Assembly (NCBI GenBank): GCA_032821775.1
Contig: JAVLRN010000005.1
Location: 1,798,001-1,862,000 of the forward strand
DNA from: Sanguinoderma infundibulare
Lineage: Eukaryota > Basidiomycota > Agaricomycetes > Polyporales > Polyporaceae
DNA length: 64,000 nucleotides
Direction of reading: 5' to 3'
Under the pieces are notes generated by a model, which worked only from the letters and a program-made list of their open reading frames with translations, had not been told where the DNA came from and made no database searches. This document shows, piece by piece, positions 57,354 through 64,000 of this stretch. The first letter of the stretch is position 1. Each line of letters opens with the position of its first letter. Both the position numbers and the translations under genes were made by a program.

Positions 57354-59682
57354 ATGTCTGAAAACGTTTCTGCTGGTGCGTTCTCCCGTTTGCATCGTGC
57401 CCACCAGCCAATCAGTGGGTGGCGGAATGTCATGCACTCACGGCACTGCAGAGCGATGGACCGAGGTTCCCCTCGCCCCTCCCGATGCGTACGCGTTTTG
57501 CCGGCCTTGTCAGGCCTTATCTCGAGTTGAAAGCATGCTAAGAAGAGTTATGCAGTATCTTCAAGTTGACCGCCTCCTACAAGGCAGATACCCATCCCAA
57601 CAAGGCGAACCTGGGAGTTGGTGCCTACCGGGATGATAACAGCAAGCCGTGGGTGCTTCCTGTCGTTAAGAAGGTGCGTTCTCCCGTTCCCCCGCATGTC
57701 AACTCCGACCCACCCTGCGCCTCCCGCGACTTCCAGGCGACGGAGATTCTCGTCAACGATCCCGCCGTCGATCACGAATACCTCCCGATTACTGGTCTGC
57801 CTGAGTTTACCTCGGCTGCTGCGCGCCTCATTTTCGGCAGCGACTCGCCTGTGATCTCCGAGGAGCGCGTCACGAGCGTTCAGACCATCTCTGGGACTGG
57901 CGCGAACCATCTGGGCGCGCTCTTCCTGAGCAAGTTTTATGGCTGGAACGACAAGCGCGTCTACTTGAGTGATCCCACCTGGGGTAAGTCCCTCCCCTTG
58001 TGTTCCCCCGTATTTCCGCCGCCGCGATTCCCACCTAGCATGGTCGTCCTCGTGGGGCCGTGCAGCGCTGCGATCTGAATGTTGGATAGTTGACTGACGT
58101 GTTCACGGGATACAGTGAATCACCACCAGATATTCCCCCTGGTCGGCGTCCCGGCGTCCACGTACCCATACTACGACCCGAAGACCATTGGCCTCGCGTT
58201 CGGCCCCTTCCTTGAAACATTGAAGAATGCGGCCCCTCGTTCGGTCTTCCTCTTGCACGCATGCGCTCACAACCCCACCGGCGTTGACCCAACTCGGGAG
58301 CAGTGGGGTCAGATTGCGGACGTCATGCTCCAGAAGGGCCACTTCGCGTTCTTTGATTGCGCGTATCAGGGCTTTGCGAGCGGCGACCTGGACAACGACG
58401 CCTGGGCCGTGAGGGAGTTTGTGAGGAGGAACATTCCGCTGTTGGTCTGCCAGGTGGGTCATGCAGCCTTACGCAAACCTGCGCCAAGGGCTGACATCGT
58501 GCCCTGGCGCGACACGTGCAGAGCTTCGCGAAGAACGCCGGTCTGTATGGAGAGCGTGTCGGAGCGCTGCACGTCGTGTCAGCTTCGAAGGAGGCTGCTA
58601 AGCGGATCAAGAGCCAACTGTCGGTGCTGGCCCGGTCGGAGATCAGCAACCCCCCTGCGCACGGGGCCCGCCTGGTGAGCTTCTCTCCGACTCTAAGCCA
58701 CTCTTTCTCCAACTCCGAAGTGTTTTGCTGATTGATTGATTGCGCTTTGGGGCTCGCAGGTGTCGCTCATCCTGAACAACGGGGAGCTGTTTGGGGAGTG
58801 GAAGCGTGATATCAAGACGATGGCCGGACGTATCATCGACATGCGCAAGGAGCTGCACCGGCTGCTGACGGAGGAGCTGAAGACGCCGGGAAATTGGGAT
58901 CACATTGTGAACCAGATTGGGATGTTCAGGTACGTGTGTTTGGTTCTGTGACCGGTTCGGACTCGGGCTTCTCTGTCGGTCTCGGATACGGACACGGGGC
59001 GATGGGTGTGCCTGCTTCATGAGATAAACTGCGAGCAGAGGTGGGCCTGCCTGTGCAGGAGTCATGGACGCCTGTGTGTCCGAATGGCAACCACCACAAG
59101 AGGTGGTTGTCTTGGGCGCCGCGCCGGTTGTCCCGCCTGCCGATCGGCGCCACATTGCGATGGTCCAAATTCCGGGCCGCATGACGTCCCCACGTGGGGG
59201 ATATGCCGGAGATGGGGATGCGGGTTTCGCATGGGCGGAGCGTGCGGGTGACGCCAGAATGTCAAGGCCGAGGTGTGTCTGGCACACGCCGGGCTGTTAA
59301 GGCGGCTTCCGGTCAGAATGCCGGACTGGGGCGCAAAGGCGATACTTAATGTGCCGGTGCGTCTTGGAGCGTCAAGTGTTCTGGGGCGGGGCAGACGATG
59401 GGCAGGCGTCGATATTGGTTAATGGCACGGGGCTGGGGATGCCGTGCGTCTCGCCGGAGAACGCATTTGACTGGGATTGGCCGAAGCTGCGCAACTCGCA
59501 AGGACACTGACGCACCTGTTCGCAGTTTCACAGGCATAAATCCTGCGCAGAGCCAGGCGCTGGTCGAGAAGGCCCACATCTATCTGACGGGGAACGGGCG
59601 TATCTCGATGGCGGGGCTGAACAGCCACAACATCCGGTACTTCGCAGAGTCGCTCGACAAGGCCGTGCGGGGGCAGCTCTGA
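57354..59682 (+). CDS. Aspartate aminotransferase, cytosolic type
   Basis: This PLP enzyme interconverts aspartate and oxaloacetate. The N-terminus [20 protein letters not shown] is built from two small exons (57354-57375 and 57452-57488) and continues [20 protein letters not shown] and VGAYRDD. Family blocks follow: [30 protein letters not shown] (with Asn-Pro-Thr-Gly), [13 protein letters not shown] and the PLP-lysine segment [30 protein letters not shown] and the final exon [19 protein letters not shown] come next, with the substrate arginine in SHNIRYF. No mitochondrial presequence is visible with this start. The last intron (58930-59525) is 596 nt, about ten times the usual size here. 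The stop is at 59680-59682. Confidence 0.94.
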
Positions 59683-60563
59683 CTGGGGGGAGGCGAACAT
59701 ATGGAGGGATTTGTGCTGGGATTTAGGTGGGAGTGGCATAGGAACGGAGCCGGGGCCCGCGGCGGAGGCGAATCGGATTAGCCGTCGGCGTGTAGAATAG
59801 AAAGGGCGTGGGAAATGACGTTATGGTTCCTGAAGCGGAGTCTAGGCCAGATTGGACTGAAAAGGCAGCGATGACATCATGGGCATCATAGGGAAGACGA
59901 GTGGGAGGACGTTGAGAAGGATCGTTCCGCATCATTTTCATAGAGCACCACCGTCCGCTCGCCTGCCCAAGCTCAGCTCCTCTGTCTCTTCCTCGCCTTT
60001 CCCTTTCCTGGCACGCCCCCTCCCGCCGTCGCCCCCGCGTCTGCTTCCTCTTCTCTCCCCATCCCCGTCTCTCCCAGCCAGCCTTCAGCCAGCCCCAGAC
60101 CGGCCAGGCCCCCCCAGTCAGCCAGCACAGACAGTGCTCGCTCCCGGTCCTCGCCCACATCCTCTGTGCATGCTCCCCCACACCGTTTCCGGACACGAGC
60201 CCCCGCGCCTGCGCACCTCGCCCAATCCCCTCCCAGTGACCGCCACTCCCACCCCCGCATACATCCCGCTATAACCCGCGACGACGGCTGCTCTATATGC
60301 TGCACCCACTGCCGCCCGCTCACTTCGCTGCTGCTCCTTGCTTCGACCCCCGGCCGTCTTGCGTCATATCTCCCCTCCTCGTCTCGTCCGAGTGCCGCCC
60401 ATTTCCTCGTGCTCGGCCCTGACTTTTCTACCCCGTCCCGGCAGTTCCCAGGCATCCGTCCTCTTCTTTCCCCCGTTCCCCGACCTTTGTCGTGCGTGTC
60501 CCGTCCTCCGCTCCGCCCAGGCCCCGTCTCACCCCCGCTCCTTGACACGTATACAGTAATTTC
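59683..60563. other. Intergenic region with long C/T-rich plus strand
   Basis: About 880 bases. From about 59930 to 60560 the plus strand is strongly pyrimidine-rich, with many CCC and TCC runs. The open frames inside it are low-complexity Pro/Ser/Leu strings and look like composition artefacts. The tract leads directly into the next gene, so it is probably its promoter and 5' leader. Confidence 0.45.
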
Positions 60564-63500
60564 ATGGGAATCCTGCTTTCTATATTATTCTCTCCCCTGT
60601 TCATGTCATCCCAATTCGACTCGACCGCCTCAACTACCGACAACTCCCGCTCTTCATCTCCTATCCCCCATATCTCGTCATCCACACCGCTATTGCTTCA
60701 TGAAGAGGACAATCCAGACCCTTCGCCCCCCACCAGTCCCAAGTCTTCCCTCATCGCGTCCCCCCCGCTTGACACCCGCCCTTATTCGCCCCATGGAGTT
60801 GGCATTGGCATACTCTCCCCCCAGCCCGTCTTCGGTCCTTTCGCGCCCATTTCCCGTGCAAGTCTCTCCCCTCTTCAAGTTAGATCCTCACCAGTAGAAC
60901 AGCGCTTGAACCCATTAGACTCCGCTCCCCCTCGCCGACCAACGAGCCCGTTTGAATCGCTTCATCCCCCCCGCGGTAGCGGCTCACGGTCTCCAGAAAC
61001 CCTCCAACCTTCTCCGTCCCTTCTGCCGTCCCTGCGGCATGTAGATGACGTGTCTCGGAAGGATGGGAGCACCTGTGAGCACTCTCAACTCATCAGCTTT
61101 CCTAGCGCCGGAACAAGTGGTCAAGTTGGTCTGCGCATTTCTCTTCCGCCACCTACTCCGACAGCTTCTACGTCGACACCTTCGCCTCCACTCCTCTCGC
61201 ATCCCGCTCAGGACCTCGTCGCGGCCTCTTTTGCGTCTGCCTTTGACCCAGGGCTGTCGGCAGTCAACTTGGAAGGGCCGCCTCCTACCGCAACGGTGGA
61301 CTTGCTCGCGCCCTCGTCGCCCACGTCGGAAATCAATATTGACTTCACTGAGCTTGACACCGAGGGCTACAGTGCGCTTGAGAAAATCTACTTGTTCTCA
61401 CGCAGCAGGGCTAGCTTCCATAGGGTCTTCATCGCTCATGCGCTTCCCAAGTACTTGTTGGGGGCTGAGACTTCCACCAACGGGCTTCCTAGCCGAGAAA
61501 TAATTGAGCAGATCACACCAGGCGAGGCGGTCGAATACGTTCTTCCGTTGCTCAATGGCCTTGCATTGGATGAAGGTGTGTGTTTCGACGATGGTGACTG
61601 GCGTGAACGCTCACATGAACTTTGCCCTCCTCTCTTGCCCCAATTCGCCTCACTGGCGCTCGATTGTCGTTTGTTTACAACTCGATTTTCTCACCAACCA
61701 ATCACGTCCCTGCGGTGTTACCGCTCATCGTGACCGACGGAACTTTTATGGTCGGCCACCTCGGACTCGGCGCCAATAACACAGACGAAGGCGTGAAGGA
61801 GGCACTTGCGGCGGAACTAGTACCCATCATTTGGTGGTTTATCACTCACTGCAGACTTGTTGAAGATGATACCCAGGCGCCCCCTTCGCCTCTGGCTCCT
61901 GCGCCGCTCTCGTCGATGCCCCCTCCAGCGGGAGAGCGCGAGTCGTCTTATCAGCGTCTTACAAGTCCGCGGCCCAACGGGACTTCTAGTGATATCCACC
62001 AAGATGGTGCCGCAACCTTAGGCGATGATAGCGTTCTCATGGATCAGGACGAGGGTATCGGTCTAACCGTGGTGTCGGTACAAGCTTTCACGCCGATCCT
62101 GGGGACTCTGCTTCTCAGTCCGAACGGCCTGGTTGGCGGATCGGCCCGATACGCGGTCGTGGAACTCCTCCGAAGACTGCGGCGCGCTGACGAGCGTGAT
62201 GAAAAGGTGGGGGATGCTGCGGACGACGGTGCAGAAGAGCCTCAGCCGTCGGATCCGTCCCGTCCTGCTAGTCCCGCAGCCTCCCAGAGTTCCTACCAGG
62301 ACACGGCGGAGTCATTGGAGGTTGGGCTATGCCAGCGAGCGGAACGGAGACTGTTTGAACGGGAACTTATCTACCAGGTCGTGATCGGCATGGGGCGCCT
62401 GGATATAGACGACAATCGAGGAGACCAGCAGCTGGATGCTCTTGCGGAAATAGCGTCGGTTTCTGAAGCATCAACGGCGGTTCCCACTCCTCAGGCTGTT
62501 CACCCCATCCCTGAGCCAGACTCGTACTTCCCGCCCGCTGCGAGTCTCGTGTTTTCAGGTGCTGGGCCGTCAACGATGTCGACCACCTCCCCACCTGGGA
62601 CCATTCTCGAAGTGGCAGCGTTTGGCGCGAGTACATCCCCTCCAGCCCCATCGCCTTCCCCGCCGGTCTCGTCGACTTCTTCGATAGAAGGATCGCCTAG
62701 CCATTCATCTGCATCCACGCCGTCACTGACGTCATCCACTTCTTCCTCGTCCGGGGAATACTCTGACAACGCTGAGCTAAGCGGATCGGATCGCTTCAGT
62801 CTCGGTTTGACAGACACTTTGCCCTCCGCGGACGGCGCCCAGGCACCGATGGACGTGGAAGAAGCTGTCGCCATGCCTTCGGAGCTGAAAGTGCCGCTGA
62901 CGATGACGCAGGAGCAGGACTGGGCCGAACCACGCTCGCCGCCTCGATCTACCGCGCTTCCTACTACTCCTCCTTTGGACATTCAGCCATCCTCACCGGT
63001 CGCCGCCCCCGTTCCTGTTGCGGCAGAGTCAAGCCTCCCAATCTCCAGCCTGCCCTCTCTATTAACGCAGGCGCCTGTGGCGAACGAGTCGCCCCCTCGA
63101 CTTCAGGCGTCGGGTTCGGGATGGATAAGTCCACCATCTGTGGCGAGAGAGCTGGCTACGGATGGGCAGCAGCAGTCGGACGACTTGGCTGATCTGAGCG
63201 AGGAGGCCGCGGTGGGGCGGCTTTCCAGTATGAGTTTGATGGCGGCCGTAACAGCAAGCGGTGAGTCATCGAATGTACGCTATTTTTACTAGCTCGCTGA
63301 GGAGGTCGACTTCTTGATAGGTTCGATCGGTGAGAACACGAAGAGAGCGTTTGTAGCGGAGGTTGAACGCGTCGGACGAGATCCAGTGTACTGGGTTAGG
63401 CGGGAGGCGAGTTTCGCGGTCGGCGCGCTTGCCAAAGCCGTTCCAGTTGAAGTGGTGACGTCGTCGCTGGTGAGTCAACTCCGTGCAATGTGTCCTAGAT

Positions 63501-64000
63501 AGAAATTCAACTGACGTTGTTGGGCAACTGAAGCTTCCACTGTTCGAGTCTTTGTGTCAGGACTCGACGTGGCATGTACGCCACTCTGTTCTGTTCGCGC
63601 TTCCTGCCATCCTCTCGCGGTTAACTCCGGAGCACCGCCGGAAACTCGCGCTGGACGTCATCCTTCCGTTGTCGCAGGACGAAGAGCCGACTGTCCGATC
63701 TGCCGTCCTGGAAGCCCTCGGCGAAGTGATGCACACGTTTGCGGATGACGACAGTGGACCACCTGAGTCGCTTCTGAAACTGTTCCTCGGCGTCCGTGAA
63801 ACGGAAGATCCGGGCGGGGGAACGCCTGCGTCCCAACCTGAACGGCCACCTCTACTGAAGGAGTCTCAATCAGCGCCGCCACGTTCGGTTATTTCTGCTT
63901 CTGCGACGAGCTCGGCTTGGAGCGATTATGGCACCGACGCGGGTGGAAGCCCGGACATCTATGACGACCCTCAGCGGCCTCTCATATGTGCGTTCAACTA
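60564..64000 (+). CDS. HEAT-repeat PP4 regulatory subunit (PPP4R1-like), 3' end beyond window
   Basis: PPP4R1-type proteins are HEAT-repeat scaffolds of protein phosphatase 4. The N-terminal 250 residues are Ser/Pro-rich and disordered. The folded part starts at FTELDTEGYSALEKIYLFSR, continues EQITPGEAVEYVLPLLNGL, KEALAAELVPIIWWF, VQAFTPILGTLLLSPNGLVG and GSARYAVVELLRRLRR, and then VVIGMGRLD. A Ser/Pro/Glu-rich linker follows. Further HEAT repeats lie near the right edge: NTKRAFVAEVERVGRDPVYW, VRREASFAVGALAKAVP, DSTWHVRHSVLFALPAILS and EEPTVRSAVLEALGEVM. Probable introns lie at 61578-61784 (207 nt), around 63261-63318 and around 63471-63530. The start may be 60564 or the in-frame ATG at 60603. 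The gene runs off the window. Confidence 0.8.

Noticed and set aside
57226..57636. An upstream exon giving the aminotransferase a mitochondrial presequence
   Set aside because: The frame here has no ATG before the coding part and no donor that joins it; the two small exons from 57354 give the expected N-terminus.
59879..60897. Overlapping Pro/Ser/Leu-rich plus-strand frames as a separate gene
   Set aside because: The composition reflects the C/T-rich DNA only. The frames lack domains and splice logic and overlap the start of the PP4 subunit gene.

Overview
The window is nuclear DNA from a basidiomycete fungus, most likely an Agaricomycete. The genes are dense and on both strands, almost all are split by short introns (about 45-75 nt, GTRNGT donors), and several families are typical of mushroom-forming fungi (tandem DUF6533 seven-helix proteins, a CUE/AlkB/GRF-type dioxygenase, long serine/proline-rich membrane-protein tails). 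Gene models below were built by hand from reading frames, splice sites and recognised protein families.

Layout. 1-2865: 5' part of NOP2 (cut by the left edge), divergent from a FUN14 mitochondrial protein, then an unknown small membrane protein. 2866-12670: a gene-poor stretch holding three tandem DUF6533 genes with the same 14-exon structure, including exons of 2, 8 and 9 nt. 12671-22467: an Hv1-type proton channel, two related four-helix membrane proteins (14015-15485 and 21007-22467) that flank a U6 snRNA gene, ALG3 and a major-facilitator transporter. 22468-30950: an M13 neprilysin-like metallopeptidase, a mitochondrial scramblase-family protein and, divergent from it, MSS51. 31189-41619: CDC45, HIS3, an AlkB-like dioxygenase, an Xaa-Pro peptidase, the DEAD-box helicase RRP3 and a prolyl-4-hydroxylase-like enzyme. 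41724-49188: an intron-containing tRNA-Ser(GCT), CMR1 and the TRAPP II subunit TRS130. 49722-64000: an AIG1/FAR-17a membrane protein, ARG4, an SSO-type syntaxin, an AN1 zinc-finger protein (TMC1-like), aspartate aminotransferase and the start of a HEAT-repeat PP4 regulatory subunit (cut by the right edge).

Most of the window is conserved housekeeping: ribosome biogenesis (NOP2, RRP3), splicing (U6), replication and DNA-damage response (CDC45, CMR1, AlkB-like), secretion and glycosylation (TRS130, SSO, ALG3), mitochondria (FUN14, scramblase, MSS51) and amino-acid metabolism (HIS3, ARG4, AAT). No transposon, CRISPR array, virus-like element or secondary-metabolite cluster was recognised. The most unusual signals concern splicing: a 2-nt exon conserved in three paralogues, an AT-AC intron of the AUAAGU class in HIS3 that is needed to encode a metal-binding glutamate, and two GC-AG introns.
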